Notes: generated by a model from the letters alone, not told the origin. Shown: positions 17,481 through 26,984, numbered from the stretch's first letter. The stretch: 64,000 bases of DNA from Lachnospiraceae bacterium (GCA_022845895.1 AP025573.1:654501-718500), one strand, 5' to 3'. A program made the numbers and translations.

Positions 17481-18164
17481 ATGAGATATGAGATCCAGGG
17501 CGAGACGCTTCCGGTTGTCATCTGCCAGCTTGAGGCCGGGGAGAGGATGATTACAGAAGGCGGAGGCATGGCATGGATGTCGCCCAACATGCTGATGGAG
17601 ACGACGACCAACGGTGGAATCGGGAAAGCGTTTGGGCGGATGTTCACCGGTGAGAAGATGTTCCAGAATATCTATACGGCTCAGGGCGGCGAAGGCATGA
17701 TTGCATTTGCATCAAGCTTTCCGGGCTCAGTGGAGGCGTTTGAAATCGGGCCGGGGCAGGAGATGATATTGCAGAAAAGTGCGTTTCTTGCGGGAGAGGC
17801 AGGAGTGGATATGTCGGTGTTCTTCAACAAGAAGTTCAGTTCAGGACTGTTTGGAGGAGAGGGGTTCATCATGCAGAAGGTAAGCGGTCGCGGCATGGTA
17901 TTTGCCGAGTTCGACGGGCATGTGATTAATTACGAACTCCAGACGGGGCAGCAGATTGTAGTAGATACCGGCCATCTGGCAGCGATGTCTGCCACTTGCA
18001 GCATGGAGATACAGAGTGTTCCGGGCGTGAAGAACATGCTGTTTGGAGGCGAGGGCATCTTTAACACCGTCATTACAGGACCGGGTAAAGTCTGGCTTCA
18101 GACGATGCCTATCAGCAATGTAGCGGGTGTGCTCAGACCGTATCTTCCGTCATCAGGCTCGTAA
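17481..18164 (+). CDS. AIM24/TIGR00266 family protein
   Basis: 227 residues from ATG 17481, set by AAAGGAGG eight bases upstream; a GTG six bases earlier is too close to that site. The protein is rich in glycine and beta structure: EAGERMITEGGGMAWMSP near residue 17, GGEGMIAFASSFPG near 72, GGEGFIMQKVSGRGMVF near 123, GPGKVWLQTMP near 203. These are the repeated signatures of the bacterial AIM24-like family, whose role is not established. It is the first of a run of plus-strand genes (acetyltransferase, PPOX-like protein, RecQ). Confidence 0.9.
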   Translation: MRYEIQGETLPVVICQLEAGERMITEGGGMAWMSPNMLMETTTNGGIGKAFGRMFTGEKMFQNIYTAQGGEGMIAFASSFPGSVEAFEIGPGQEMILQKSAFLAGEAGVDMSVFFNKKFSSGLFGGEGFIMQKVSGRGMVFAEFDGHVINYELQTGQQIVVDTGHLAAMSATCSMEIQSVPGVKNMLFGGEGIFNTVITGPGKVWLQTMPISNVAGVLRPYLPSSGS

Positions 18165-18199
18165 GCCTGGCGGAACAAATCATAAGATGGGAGCAGGAT

Positions 18200-18814
18200 A
18201 TGACAGAGAAGGAATTGATGTTATCAGAACAACTATACCTTGCAGGTGACGAAGAACTTACGAGAGAGTTCATGCGGGCCAAGCGGCTTACACGGCTGTA
18301 TAACAGTACGACTGAGGAACAGATGGATTACCGCGCGCAGCTTCTGAAAGAACTGTTCGCAAAGACAGGAGAGAATCTGCACATCGAACCTACCTTCCGC
18401 TGTGATTACGGCACGAACATCTCCATAGGAGAGAATTTCTATGCCAATTACGACTGTATCATCGTAGACGTATGCAGCGTTACGATAGGAGACAACGTAT
18501 TCTGGGGGCCGCGGGTATGCGTCTATACCGCAGGGCACCCGATTGACGCAAACGTGCGCAGTACACAGCTGGAATTCGGCAGGAAAGTATCCATTGGCAG
18601 CGATGTGTGGATAGGCGGCAATACGGTCATCAACCCGGGAGTGAGCATCGGAGATAATGTAGTGATAGGATCCGGCTCTGTAGTGACGAAGGATATCCCT
18701 TCCGGAGTGATAGCAGCGGGCTGTCCGTGCAAAGTGCTGCGTAAGATCAATGAGGACGACAGGATATACTGGGAAGAGCAGGAACAAAAGTACAAAGCCA
18801 ACAAAAGAGATTAG
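18200..18814 (+). CDS. Sugar O-acetyltransferase (maltose/galactoside type)
   Basis: 204 residues with an N-terminal Mac domain (residues about 5-55) and a left-handed beta-helix of hexapeptide repeats (IGDNVFWGPRVCVYTAGHPI near residue 95, VSIGSDVWIGGNTVINPGVS near 130). The His in TAGHPI is the catalytic base of the family. It transfers acetyl from acetyl-CoA to sugar hydroxyls. The ribosome site is GGGAGCAGGAT. Exact sugar unknown. Confidence 0.92.
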   Translation: MTEKELMLSEQLYLAGDEELTREFMRAKRLTRLYNSTTEEQMDYRAQLLKELFAKTGENLHIEPTFRCDYGTNISIGENFYANYDCIIVDVCSVTIGDNVFWGPRVCVYTAGHPIDANVRSTQLEFGRKVSIGSDVWIGGNTVINPGVSIGDNVVIGSGSVVTKDIPSGVIAAGCPCKVLRKINEDDRIYWEEQEQKYKANKRD

Positions 18815-18834
18815 AAAGAAGGTACGGTAAAGAT

Positions 18835-19257
18835 ATGATGAGAGATCCGGTTCAGACGATAGGCAATCTGATAGATAAAAGCAATCTGAACGTTGTCAAC
18901 TACATAGATGAGGAGGGGTATCCCGTCAGCAGAGCCATGCTTGCGCCAAGGGAACGTGATGGGATCCGGACCTTCTGGTTCACGACGAATACATCATCTA
19001 ACAAGGTGAAGTGCTATCGGGAAAATGCACAGGCAAGCATATATTTTGTCGATAAGCGGTTCTACCGCGGCGTATGCCTTATGGGGACGATGGAGGTGCT
19101 GGAGACGGCGGAAGCGAAGGAAAGGATCTGGCGTGACGGAGATACGATGTATTATGAAGAAGGCGTGACGGATCCGGACTACTGTGTACTGAAGTTCACG
19201 GCAGTAAAAGGGCGGTATTACAGCAATTTCCATTCGGAGGATTTTGGGATACAATAA
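18835..19257 (+). CDS. Pyridoxamine 5'-phosphate oxidase-like flavoprotein
   Basis: 140 residues with the split-barrel FMN-binding fold: [18 protein letters not shown] near residue 18, [19 protein letters not shown] near 46, [20 protein letters not shown] near 66. General members reduce or bind FMN/F420-type substrates; the substrate is not known. Its stop codon overlaps the recQ start (TAATG), so the two are translationally coupled. The start may be either of two tandem ATGs. Confidence 0.88.
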   Translation: MMRDPVQTIGNLIDKSNLNVVNYIDEEGYPVSRAMLAPRERDGIRTFWFTTNTSSNKVKCYRENAQASIYFVDKRFYRGVCLMGTMEVLETAEAKERIWRDGDTMYYEEGVTDPDYCVLKFTAVKGRYYSNFHSEDFGIQ

Positions 19258-21092
19258 TGGATAAATACGAAGTTCTAAAACAATATTTTGGATATGACGA
19301 GTTCCGGGACGGACAGAATGAGCTGATTGACAGCATCCTCGAAGGAAGAGACACGCTTGGCATCATGCCGACCGGTGCCGGCAAGTCGCTCTGCTATCAG
19401 ATACCGGCACTCCTGATGCAGGGTATTACGCTCGTCATATCACCGCTTATATCACTGATGAAAGACCAGGTCGAAGCGCTGAATCAGGCAGGGGTCCATG
19501 CGGCGTATCTGAACAGCTCGCTTACTCTGAACCAATACCACACGGCGCTGCGGTACGCGAAGGAAGGACGGTATCCCATCATCTATGTGGCTCCTGAGCG
19601 GCTGGATACGGGCGAGTTCCTGGACTTTGCCCTTCATACGGACATCTCTATGGTGGCGGTAGACGAGGCGCACTGCGTATCACAGTGGGGACAGGATTTC
19701 AGGCCCAGCTATCTGAAGATCGTAGACTTTATCGAGCAGCTTCCTATGCGTCCTGTGGTGAGCGCGTTTACCGCGACAGCCACGAAGGAAGTCAGGGAGG
19801 ATATTGCAGATATACTGCAGCTTCAAAATCCTCTTGTCACTTCTACCGGTTTTGACCGTCCGAACCTGTACTTTGCGGTATACGCCCCGAAGGATAAGCT
19901 TGGGGCCCTGATGAACTATGTAGAGCGGCACAGAAATGAGAGCGGCATCATCTACTGCCTGACACGTAAAAATGTGGAGGATGTGTGCGGCAGGCTTAAG
20001 GAGGCGGGATTCTCTGCCACAAGATACCATGCGGGCCTCGGTGACCAGGAACGGAAGTCGAACCAGGAAGACTTCATCTATGACCGCTCAGATATCATGG
20101 TGGCGACAAATGCATTTGGCATGGGGATAGACAAATCCAACGTCAGATATGTAGTGCACTACAATATGCCGAAAAATATGGAGAGCTACTATCAGGAGGC
20201 AGGAAGGGCAGGAAGGGACGGCGAAGCATCCGAGTGCATCCTTCTGTACGGCGGCCAGGATGTGGTGACGAACCAGCTCTTTATAGACAATAACAAGGAG
20301 AATGATCAGCTGGATGAGCTGACGATGGAGATTGTAAGAGAGAGGGACAGGGAGCGCCTGAGGAAGATGACGTTCTACTGCTTTACAAACGAATGCCTCC
20401 GGGACTACATTCTTCGTTATTTTGGAGAGTACGGGAGCAACTACTGTGGTAACTGCAGCAACTGCCTGTCGCAGTTTGAGACGGTGGATGTCACAGAGAG
20501 CGCAGCTGCTATCATCAGCTGCGTATCATCCTGCCGGCAGCGCTATGGCGTCAATGTCATACTGGATACCGTGCATGGCGCGAAGACGGCGAAGATCCGC
20601 CAGTACCATATGGATAAAAATCCACAGTATGGGGCGCTGGCTAAGGTCCCTGCCTACCGTCTCCGGCAGATTGTCAACCATCTGCTGCTCGGAGAATATC
20701 TCATGCTGACGACGGACGGCTACAGTATCGTTAAGCTGACCGCCAGATCAGGACAGGTACTCGACGGGGAAGAGCAGATTACGATGAAGATGCCCAAGGA
20801 GGCAGAGAAGGAAACGAAGAGCCACAAGAAGGCAAAGGGCGGAAAGACAAAAGCGGCCGGGCTTTCCGCGGCAGATGAGCCTATGTTCGAGAGGCTGAGG
20901 GCACTCAGGATGGAAATAGCAAGAGAAGAAAAAGTGCCCCCGTATCTCGTGTTTTCTGACAAGACACTTGTCCACATGTGCGTGGAGAAGCCGGCAGATA
21001 AGCAAGGTATGCTGTCTGTCTCCGGAGTGGGAGAGTATAAGTATGACAAATACGGCGAACGGTTTTTGGAGGAGATACGGAAGCTCCGGTAA
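19257..21092 (+). CDS. recQ: ATP-dependent DNA helicase RecQ
   Basis: 611 residues. Motif 0 and Walker A are [11 protein letters not shown] and [14 protein letters not shown] (near residue 37), motif II is [14 protein letters not shown] near 140, motif [11 protein letters not shown] near 168, and motif [12 protein letters not shown] near 316. The zinc-binding region CNGNCSNC-type cysteines (YCGNCSNCL) lie near residue 400, followed by winged-helix and an HRDC domain at the C-terminus (residues about 535-611). It unwinds DNA 3' to 5' in repair. Between the winged helix and HRDC is a lysine-rich linker. Confidence 0.97.
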   Translation: MDKYEVLKQYFGYDEFRDGQNELIDSILEGRDTLGIMPTGAGKSLCYQIPALLMQGITLVISPLISLMKDQVEALNQAGVHAAYLNSSLTLNQYHTALRYAKEGRYPIIYVAPERLDTGEFLDFALHTDISMVAVDEAHCVSQWGQDFRPSYLKIVDFIEQLPMRPVVSAFTATATKEVREDIADILQLQNPLVTSTGFDRPNLYFAVYAPKDKLGALMNYVERHRNESGIIYCLTRKNVEDVCGRLKEAGFSATRYHAGLGDQERKSNQEDFIYDRSDIMVATNAFGMGIDKSNVRYVVHYNMPKNMESYYQEAGRAGRDGEASECILLYGGQDVVTNQLFIDNNKENDQLDELTMEIVRERDRERLRKMTFYCFTNECLRDYILRYFGEYGSNYCGNCSNCLSQFETVDVTESAAAIISCVSSCRQRYGVNVILDTVHGAKTAKIRQYHMDKNPQYGALAKVPAYRLRQIVNHLLLGEYLMLTTDGYSIVKLTARSGQVLDGEEQITMKMPKEAEKETKSHKKAKGGKTKAAGLSAADEPMFERLRALRMEIAREEKVPPYLVFSDKTLVHMCVEKPADKQGMLSVSGVGEYKYDKYGERFLEEIRKLR

Positions 21093-21123
21093 TATGCCGG
21101 CGTATGCTGAATAAGGCTGAAAT

Positions 21124-21882
21124 CTAAAGGCCGTGTGCGAGAAGAAATTTTTCGAATTTCTTCTCGCCGAATATTTCATTCGTTATGAATTCTCCGTCAT
21201 AATAGAAGCTGTACGTCGTAAAAGGAGAAGGCGCCTCCTGAGCCTGGCGGGCTGTCTCCAGCTTGTGTACCGCAATGGAAGTCCCATGCACTCTGGCGAT
21301 GTCCTGGATAAGAGGGACATACTTAAAAGTATGAGGACATTGGCTCGTGTAGTACAGGACCATTCCCTTTTCTTCAATCCTTCCAGATGTGGCACAGCCC
21401 TTGAATTTTGGCACAGGCGAAGTATCTGAAAAAGGAAGATAGTAGAGCACGAAATACGGGCTGGCAGTATCGGCAGCGGTAAAGCCTTTATACTTCATAT
21501 AGTCCGGGTCTGGCAGATAGCTTCTTTTTTTCTCAGAGGCGATAATCGTGATGCCGCATTTCCCCTTTTCCTTTGCATCTTCGATGCATTGATGGAGCAG
21601 CTCGTTTGAATATCCCTTCCCCTTATACTGTCCCGATATCCAGAAACAGTTGATGTGCATGTACCCTGGTGCGTCAATCGGATACCAGGCATTTTCGGCA
21701 GGCATGTATTCGATAAAAACTTTGCCTCTTACGTCTGCTTTCAGAAACACAAGCCCGTCCGGCAGGTTCTCTTTCATCCATGCCTTTTTGGAAGAGACGC
21801 AGTTTTCCCCTTTCTTGTCTGCGATACAGCAGCAGATATGCTCTTTCTCTATATTTTTCTCGTCAACAGTTATAAATTCCAT
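21124..21882 (-). CDS. GNAT N-acetyltransferase with YoaP-like C-terminal domain
   Basis: 252 residues. The N-terminal GNAT fold has CFWISGQYKGKGYSNELLHQ near residue 78, the acetyl-CoA loop (QYKGKG). The C-terminal about 85 residues (VLYYTSQCPHTFKYVPLIQD near 175, then a thioredoxin-like strand pattern and YDGEFITNEIF) match the YoaP-like domain fused to such acetyltransferases. Substrate unknown. The ribosome site is CTAAAAGGAGATTAAAAG. It is convergent with recQ. Bases 21883-22083 show no other feature. Confidence 0.87.
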   Translation of the reverse strand: MEFITVDEKNIEKEHICCCIADKKGENCVSSKKAWMKENLPDGLVFLKADVRGKVFIEYMPAENAWYPIDAPGYMHINCFWISGQYKGKGYSNELLHQCIEDAKEKGKCGITIIASEKKRSYLPDPDYMKYKGFTAADTASPYFVLYYLPFSDTSPVPKFKGCATSGRIEEKGMVLYYTSQCPHTFKYVPLIQDIARVHGTSIAVHKLETARQAQEAPSPFTTYSFYYDGEFITNEIFGEKKFEKFLLAHGL

Positions 21883-22083
21883 CTTTTAATCTCCTTTTAG
21901 TTGTATTTGCTCTATTGTAACAGATGTAATCTGACAACGCTTGTCAGGTTTCCTGCAATTATTTGAGTCTGCTGCTTCCGGCTGTATCTTATGCGTCTGA
22001 TCCTGTATCTGGCGACATAGATATTGTCGGCCTGGACATTTACCGATATAATGGAATCAGCACGAAAAGAGAGGGTAGAGAAT

Positions 22084-22782
22084 ATGTATCATGTTGCTAT
22101 CTGTGATGACGATATGCTGGTGCGGATGCTCATCCGCACAGCGGTAGAAAGGTCCGGCGCAGAGTGCCTGATTAGTGAATTTGCCGACGGGACAGACCTG
22201 ATAGACGGATATGAGGGATATGATGTGCTATTCCTGGATATCGATATGCCTGAGACAGACGGGCTGGAGGCGGCCGCCGTAATCAGAAGGACAGACCACG
22301 CCGTCAGAATCATCTATGTCACCGGCTATGAGGATTATATGAGCCGTTCTTTTCTTGTACACCCGTTTGCATTTCTTCTAAAACCTGTGGATGAGGAGGA
22401 GATCAGGAGCCAGTTCATAGAGGCATGTGACTATGGCAAAGAGAGAGGACGGGAGGGGCCCCTTCATTTCGCTGCCTGCGAAGGTGTGTTAGAAATGGAT
22501 GTGTATGATATATATTACATGGAATATGTGGGGCGGAAGATACGCATGGTGACAAAGAACGGGGAATATTTTCTGAGGGGAAAGATTACCGAACTGGCGG
22601 AGCGGATGGAAGCATATGGTTTTGCTGCCCCACACAAGAGCTTTACCGTGAACCTTTACCATGTAAAGTCAATCAGAGGATATGATATCCATATGATGAA
22701 CGGTGATATCATACCACTGTCACAAAAACGATCCGCACAGTTCAGGGGACGGCTTAGCAGACGGCAGGCAGAATATATCTAG
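22084..22782 (+). CDS. LytTR-type response regulator
   Basis: 232 residues from MYHVAICDDD, chosen because AGAGAGGGTAGAGAAT precedes it. The receiver domain has the acidic pair DDD near residue 9, phospho-acceptor Asp in VLFLDIDMPETDG near 54, Thr in YVTGYEDY near 84 and Lys in LLKPVDEEE near 104. The C-terminal LytTR DNA-binding domain runs from about residue 135 (IYYMEYVGRKIRMVTKNGEY, then HKSFTVNLYHVKSI). It pairs with the sensor kinase immediately downstream, an AgrA/AgrC-like arrangement. Confidence 0.94.
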   Translation: MYHVAICDDDMLVRMLIRTAVERSGAECLISEFADGTDLIDGYEGYDVLFLDIDMPETDGLEAAAVIRRTDHAVRIIYVTGYEDYMSRSFLVHPFAFLLKPVDEEEIRSQFIEACDYGKERGREGPLHFAACEGVLEMDVYDIYYMEYVGRKIRMVTKNGEYFLRGKITELAERMEAYGFAAPHKSFTVNLYHVKSIRGYDIHMMNGDIIPLSQKRSAQFRGRLSRRQAEYI

Positions 22783-22797
22783 TCAGGAGGAACGCAG

Positions 22798-24129
22798 GTG
22801 GGCTTTATAGAATCAAGTATGTGGAACAGCATTCTGGCTATGGCTGAAACGGTGGTACTCACTGTCTGTACATGGTATTTTATGAGCCATACGGAACAGA
22901 ATATAACGAAGCCGGCTAGGGGAAGGCTGCTTGCATTTTCCGTGTTCTGGGCCGGATACGCGGCATTGTCTTACGGTTTTAGCTATTCTTCCTGGGGCAA
23001 TATTCCAGCCATACTGTTCATGGCAGCCGGGTCGATGTTCATCGGGCATAAGTTATATAACAGCAGGAGGATGTACCTGTTCTATTACTTCCTCTATCCG
23101 GTCACATATGTCCTGATGCAGATATTCGTCATCTATCTCGTGTATGGGTTTATCATGTCCCAGTGGGGTATGTTCGTGTTTGATTACTATTCTGCCAACA
23201 TTGCCCTCATTATCAAGCAGCTGGCGGCCCTTTTACTGACCGGGGTGTGGGTGGCGATGCTGAACCGCAGGCAGTTCGAGGACGTGTCGGGCTTCCAGTT
23301 TGCCGGACTTTTTCTTCCTCCGCTGATCAGTGCATTTATCATCGCGTCACTCATCGTGCTTGGCAATGTTTACATACAGTTGTACGGAGCGTATCTGGTT
23401 ATTATGGATATATGCTTCCTGGTGTTCATGAATCTGTATATCCTGTATCTGTTTTCCTATCAGTCCAGGAACAGGAAGCTGAAGGAAGAGCTGAAGACGT
23501 TCCAGAGACAGAGCGAGATGCAATACCATTATTATGAAAAGCTGGAAGAGAAGTACGAGTCGTCAAGAAAGCTGATTCACGATATGCGCAACCATCTCCA
23601 GTCGATAGAGGCGCTCTGCCAGATGAGCAGAAGTGAGGCAGGCAATGCCTATGCCAGGGATATGCACAGAATGCTGGACAGCTTCGCACAGCGTCAGTAC
23701 ACGGACAGCCATATGCTGAATATCATATTGAATGACAAGGCGGAGACGGCCAGGCAGAAGAACATACGCATGGAAGTCAGTATAGGCAAGATACGGCTTG
23801 GGCATATGAAGGACATGGATGTGACGACCGTATTTGCCAATCTTCTGGATAATGCGCTGGAGGCGGCAGAAAGGTCAGGAGATAAGAGATATATTACTGT
23901 TAAGGCAGATTCCTTCCGTGAATTCAGCGTTGTTAAAATATGTAATTCATATGACCCTGCGGCGGATAAAAACGGGAAAGATTCTGTACACAGAGGGATT
24001 GGACTTGGTAATGTTCGACAGACGCTGAAGCGCTGCGGGGGCGGCATGGATATTGAAGAAAAGGACCGGGAATTTGCGGTTAGCATTACGATACCGGGCC
24101 CGGAAGGAGATGCGGCTGAAACAAGATGA
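22798..24129 (+). CDS. GHKL-type sensor histidine kinase
   Basis: 443 residues, starting at GTG 22798 after a TCAGGAGG ribosome site. About six hydrophobic segments fill residues 8-215. A coiled linker leads to the H-box LIHDMRNHLQSIEALC near residue 260, the N-box FANLLDNALEAAERSG near 348 and G-box GIGLGNVRQTLKRCGG near 405. This is the AgrC/GHKL class that senses peptides or envelope signals. It is followed by a lipoprotein and an SdpI-like membrane protein in the same direction. Confidence 0.93.
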   Translation: MGFIESSMWNSILAMAETVVLTVCTWYFMSHTEQNITKPARGRLLAFSVFWAGYAALSYGFSYSSWGNIPAILFMAAGSMFIGHKLYNSRRMYLFYYFLYPVTYVLMQIFVIYLVYGFIMSQWGMFVFDYYSANIALIIKQLAALLLTGVWVAMLNRRQFEDVSGFQFAGLFLPPLISAFIIASLIVLGNVYIQLYGAYLVIMDICFLVFMNLYILYLFSYQSRNRKLKEELKTFQRQSEMQYHYYEKLEEKYESSRKLIHDMRNHLQSIEALCQMSRSEAGNAYARDMHRMLDSFAQRQYTDSHMLNIILNDKAETARQKNIRMEVSIGKIRLGHMKDMDVTTVFANLLDNALEAAERSGDKRYITVKADSFREFSVVKICNSYDPAADKNGKDSVHRGIGLGNVRQTLKRCGGGMDIEEKDREFAVSITIPGPEGDAAETR

Positions 24130-24167
24130 AGATAGTGATTGGGAATCAAAATGGAGGAGGAGACAAG

Positions 24168-24584
24168 ATGAAGAGCTTTTTTGTAGTGATTGGTGTTGCA
24201 TTACTCATAGGGAGCATCTCAGGCTGTGCAAAGAGCCAGAAGCTTTCCGAAGATTATGACGAAAATGAGGTGAAGAAGGCGGCGGAAGAGGTGATCGGCT
24301 TGGTGAACGCGGGAGAGTACGAAAAGCTGGCAGAAGAGAAATGGAGCGCACAGCTTAAGTCGGCACTTCCGGCAGAGACGATGGTCAGCGAAGTGCAGCC
24401 TGTCATAGAAGAGCTGGGGGCATTTAAGAGCTATGGGGAGGAGGCGGTGGCCGGAAGCGAAGATAAAGATACGGAGCAGGAATTTGCGGTGGCTGTCGTC
24501 AAGGCTCAATATGAAGAACGCAAAGCGCAGTATACGATTTCGTTTGATAAGAATATGAAAGTGGCTGGTTTTTTTATTAAATAG
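24168..24584 (+). CDS. DUF3887-type lipoprotein
   Basis: 138 residues from MKSFFVVIG, chosen because GGAGGAGGAGACAAG lies just before. A lipoprotein signal peptide ends at Cys20 (GSISGC). The mature part (EVIGLVNAGEYEKLAEEKWS near residue 38, then YTISFDKNMKVAGFFIK at the end) matches the DUF3887 pattern, a small alpha/beta fold also found in secreted hydrolases. Function unknown. It begins within 40 bases of the kinase end, so it belongs to the same operon and is a candidate target or accessory sensor of the two-component system. Confidence 0.78.
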   Translation: MKSFFVVIGVALLIGSISGCAKSQKLSEDYDENEVKKAAEEVIGLVNAGEYEKLAEEKWSAQLKSALPAETMVSEVQPVIEELGAFKSYGEEAVAGSEDKDTEQEFAVAVVKAQYEERKAQYTISFDKNMKVAGFFIK

Positions 24585-24597
24585 AAAGGGATGAACT

Positions 24598-24963
24598 ATG
24601 TATATATTTTTGTTCTGCATGGTCCTGCTGACTCCGGCCGTTGTGGCACTGATTGGATGCATATGGAGGAAACATCCCCCCGCTTCGATAAATCTGGCAT
24701 ATGGGTATCGGACAAAGAGGTCCATGATGAATAAAGGGACATGGATCTATGCACATAAATGCTGTGGGACCGTGTGGTGCAGAGGAGGCATCATTCTGCT
24801 ATTGCTGTCGGCGGCAGCTATGGTGTTATTGAAAGACAGAGACTATGAGACTGCGTCTATGTATATTGTAAGCGTTCAGCTCGTGGCTGTCTGCCTGTCT
24901 ATCGTGCCGGTCGAATCATCGCTTAAGAAGCACTTTGATGAATATGGCAGACGTATATGGTAA
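24598..24963 (+). CDS. SdpI-family membrane protein
   Basis: 121 residues with three hydrophobic segments (about 3-22, 60-77 and 86-103). GYRTKRSMMNKGTWIYAHKC near residue 36 is the hallmark of the SdpI/YhfL family, and SSLKKHFDEYGRRI closes it. SdpI of Bacillus protects against the SdpC toxin and signals to its regulator. Here the gene ends a two-component operon, so an envelope-stress or immunity role is plausible but inferred. Confidence 0.82.
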   Translation: MYIFLFCMVLLTPAVVALIGCIWRKHPPASINLAYGYRTKRSMMNKGTWIYAHKCCGTVWCRGGIILLLLSAAAMVLLKDRDYETASMYIVSVQLVAVCLSIVPVESSLKKHFDEYGRRIW

Positions 24964-24974
24964 CAGGTATAAAT

Positions 24975-25005
24975 TGAGGGACTGGGTAAAACCAGCCCCT
25001 CTTTT
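24975..25005 (+). terminator. Terminator after the two-component operon
   Basis: GAGGGACTGG (24975-24984) pairs with CCAGCCCCTC (24992-25001) with one mismatch and is followed by TTTT. Confidence 0.8.
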
Positions 25006-25131
25006 CCGGCTAGCCATTAGATATTAAACATGTATCGGCAGAGGTTATGTTATACATTTTGAACTTCATTTGCTATAATATAGGATAAGGTATATTGCAG
25101 AATTGTATTTTTATAGAAAGCAGGTGCCGGG

Positions 25132-25530
25132 ATGATTAAGAATAAAAGTATAGATAATGGCAGAGAATTTGACTGGGGACGCACCTCAGAAGATTACGCG
25201 TTACAGGCATAGACATATCAGCGGACCAGATTGGACAGGCGAAGGCCTTGGCAGAGGAATCTGGGATGAAGATAGAGTTCTGCTGTGTACCTGTGGAGGA
25301 GAGCCATTTTCCAAACAACCATTTGGCGCTGTAACAGCAGGCCAGAGCGAACAGCTTATCTTGAAGTACAATCCTGAATGGACAGGCTGCAATGAGATGA
25401 GACATCCGATAGCGGTACCGGACATTTATCATGAGTTTTTTACAATAGAAAATGAGGATGTGTTCGATGTGCACGTACCTTTTACAAGAAAGAGCTGGAA
25501 TGGCAGGATGAAAGCATGCCGGGGCATCAT
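25132..25530 (+). pseudogene. Decayed class I SAM-dependent methyltransferase
   Basis: Three pieces of one methyltransferase family protein are in different frames. Piece 1 (25132-25212) starts MIKNKSIDNGREFDWGRTSE and stops. Piece 2 (from about 25200) reads VTGIDISADQIGQAKALAEE then KIEFCCVPVEESHFPNN and stops at a TAA. Piece 3 (from about 25340) reads SEQLILKYNPEWTG and VPFTRKSWNGRMKACRGI. The SAM-binding glycine loop between pieces 1 and 2 is deleted, as is the central segment between pieces 2 and 3. It is clearly non-functional. Intact relatives have about 250 residues. A promoter-like TATAAT lies shortly upstream (25075-25080). Confidence 0.8.
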
Positions 25531-25550
25531 ATTCAAGGGGGTAAGAAGGA

Positions 25551-25748
25551 ATGAAAGAAAAGAAAGGCATCATTATATTAAGTGTGGCAGCCCTGATATT
25601 TAGCGTACTGTCGACAAGCATAGGCTTTGGACTTCTGGGAGATTCAGGACTCAGCTTTCTGCTTCGGGTACTTTGCGGATTCTGCTTTATCGTGACGCCA
25701 TTGCTGATCATACAGCTTATCATCTCTGTATTTAAGAAGGATAGATGA
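25551..25748 (+). CDS. Small membrane protein, unknown function
   Basis: 65 residues with two hydrophobic helices (about 6-29 and 36-60) separated by a short loop, and charged ends (MKEKKG, FKKDR). AAGGGGGTAAGAAGG gives a ribosome site. No family recognised. Its stop overlaps the next gene's first possible start (ATGA). Confidence 0.6.
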   Translation: MKEKKGIIILSVAALIFSVLSTSIGFGLLGDSGLSFLLRVLCGFCFIVTPLLIIQLIISVFKKDR

Positions 25749-26218
25749 CAGGAACAAGGATGGATGAGGTATGTCGGATGATTCGGAAGATGAAGAAGAA
25801 AGACTTGGATAAGGTGATGGAGATCTGGCTCGATACGAATATCAAGGCCCACAATTTTATCCCAAAGAGCTATTGGGAGAACAATGCCCAATCCGTGCGG
25901 GAGATGATTTCAGAGGCAGAGGTCTATGTGTATGAATCGGATGCAGATGGAGAGATTCAGGCATTTGCAGGAGTATCCGGCAGTCATATCGCCGGCTTAT
26001 TTGTGGATGGCGCAGCCCAGTCAGGTGGGATTGGGAAAGCGCTTCTGAATTATTTGAAGGATAAAAGGCCGGCATTGGGATTATGCGTGTATGAGAAAAA
26101 TGAGCGTGCCGTCCGTTTCTATAAACGCGAAAAATTCCAGGCTGCATCAGAAGGCATCGATAAGGATACCGGAGAAAAAGAGATTATAATGACGTGGGAT
26201 GCCCGAAGCGGTGCATAG
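25745..26218 (+). CDS. GNAT-family N-acetyltransferase
   Basis: Up to 157 residues. MIRKMKKKDLDKVMEIWLDT near residue 12 is the usual beginning of this YjaB-like family, so ATG 25778 may be the real start. FAGVSGSHIAGLFVDGAAQS is followed by the acetyl-CoA loop GGIGKALLNYLKD near residue 98, and YEKNERAVRFYKREKF near 118 is also typical. Substrate unknown. Confidence 0.88.
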   Translation: MTGTRMDEVCRMIRKMKKKDLDKVMEIWLDTNIKAHNFIPKSYWENNAQSVREMISEAEVYVYESDADGEIQAFAGVSGSHIAGLFVDGAAQSGGIGKALLNYLKDKRPALGLCVYEKNERAVRFYKREKFQAASEGIDKDTGEKEIIMTWDARSGA

Positions 26219-26241
26219 CGGCAGAGAAAGCAGGATAGGAC

Positions 26242-26940
26242 ATGAACAATACAGAGATCAGAACAATGTTGAAAGAGATGGCAGAACCAGAATTCCAGAA
26301 GTTTTCCAGCTCACTTATACCCGAGATTCCCTCAGGCAGCGTCATCGGCGTCCGCCTGCCCAGGCTGCGCAAACTGGCAAAACAGATAGCGAAAGAAGAC
26401 TGGCGCACATATCTTCAGACGGCATCAGACGCAAGCTTTGAGGAAATCATGCTCCAGGGTATGGTAATCGGTTATGCGAAAGCTGGAATACAGGAGATAC
26501 TAAGCTGCATAGATGCATTTCTGCCCAAGATAGATAACTGGTCCGTTTGCGACAGCTTCTGTACAGGGCTCAAGATAACAAAGGAACACCCGGAAGAGAT
26601 GTGGGCATACATACAGACAAAGCTTAGGTCCAGGCGACCGTACGACATCCGCTTTGCAGTAGTCATGCTAATAGATTATTATATCGACGGCGTATATATC
26701 GAGCAGGCATTATCAGCCATGGAACAGATACACGAAGACTCATACTATGTAAGAATGGCTGTAGCCTGGGCAGTGTCCATGTATTACGTATACGATCCGA
26801 ACTATACGGAGACATTTCTGCGGCATACGGCCTTAGACGATTTTACATATAACAAAGCACTTCAGAAAATATGCGAATCGAGGCAGGTGACGAAAGAAAC
26901 AAAAGAAAAAATTCGGGGGATGAGGAGGAAATTTTCATAG
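26242..26940 (+). CDS. DNA alkylation repair protein (AlkD-like)
   Basis: 232 residues, nearly all alpha-helical HEAT-like repeats. VIGVRLPRLRKLAKQIAK near residue 35, IDNWSVCDSF near 97, RRPYDIRFAVVMLIDYYI near 132 and MAVAWAVSMYYVY near 173 match the AlkD glycosylase family, which removes positively charged alkylated bases. The conserved Trp and Asp region (DNWSVCDSF) is kept. The last codons and the stop lie in the 5' arm of a perfect 22-bp inverted repeat. Confidence 0.9.
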   Translation: MNNTEIRTMLKEMAEPEFQKFSSSLIPEIPSGSVIGVRLPRLRKLAKQIAKEDWRTYLQTASDASFEEIMLQGMVIGYAKAGIQEILSCIDAFLPKIDNWSVCDSFCTGLKITKEHPEEMWAYIQTKLRSRRPYDIRFAVVMLIDYYIDGVYIEQALSAMEQIHEDSYYVRMAVAWAVSMYYVYDPNYTETFLRHTALDDFTYNKALQKICESRQVTKETKEKIRGMRRKFS

Positions 26941-26984
26941 GGGTCAGACCCCTGTGTTGAAAGGGGTCTGACCCCTATGAAAAT
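26931..26984. terminator. Perfect 22-bp inverted repeat around GGGGTCAGACCCC
   Basis: Bases 26931-26952 are exactly complementary to 26963-26984, with a 10-base loop. The arm core GGGGTCAGACCCC is itself nearly palindromic. The stem includes the last codons of the AlkD-like gene. It could stop transcription from both sides, although no long U-run follows. The stretch up to 27058 holds nothing else. Confidence 0.7.
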
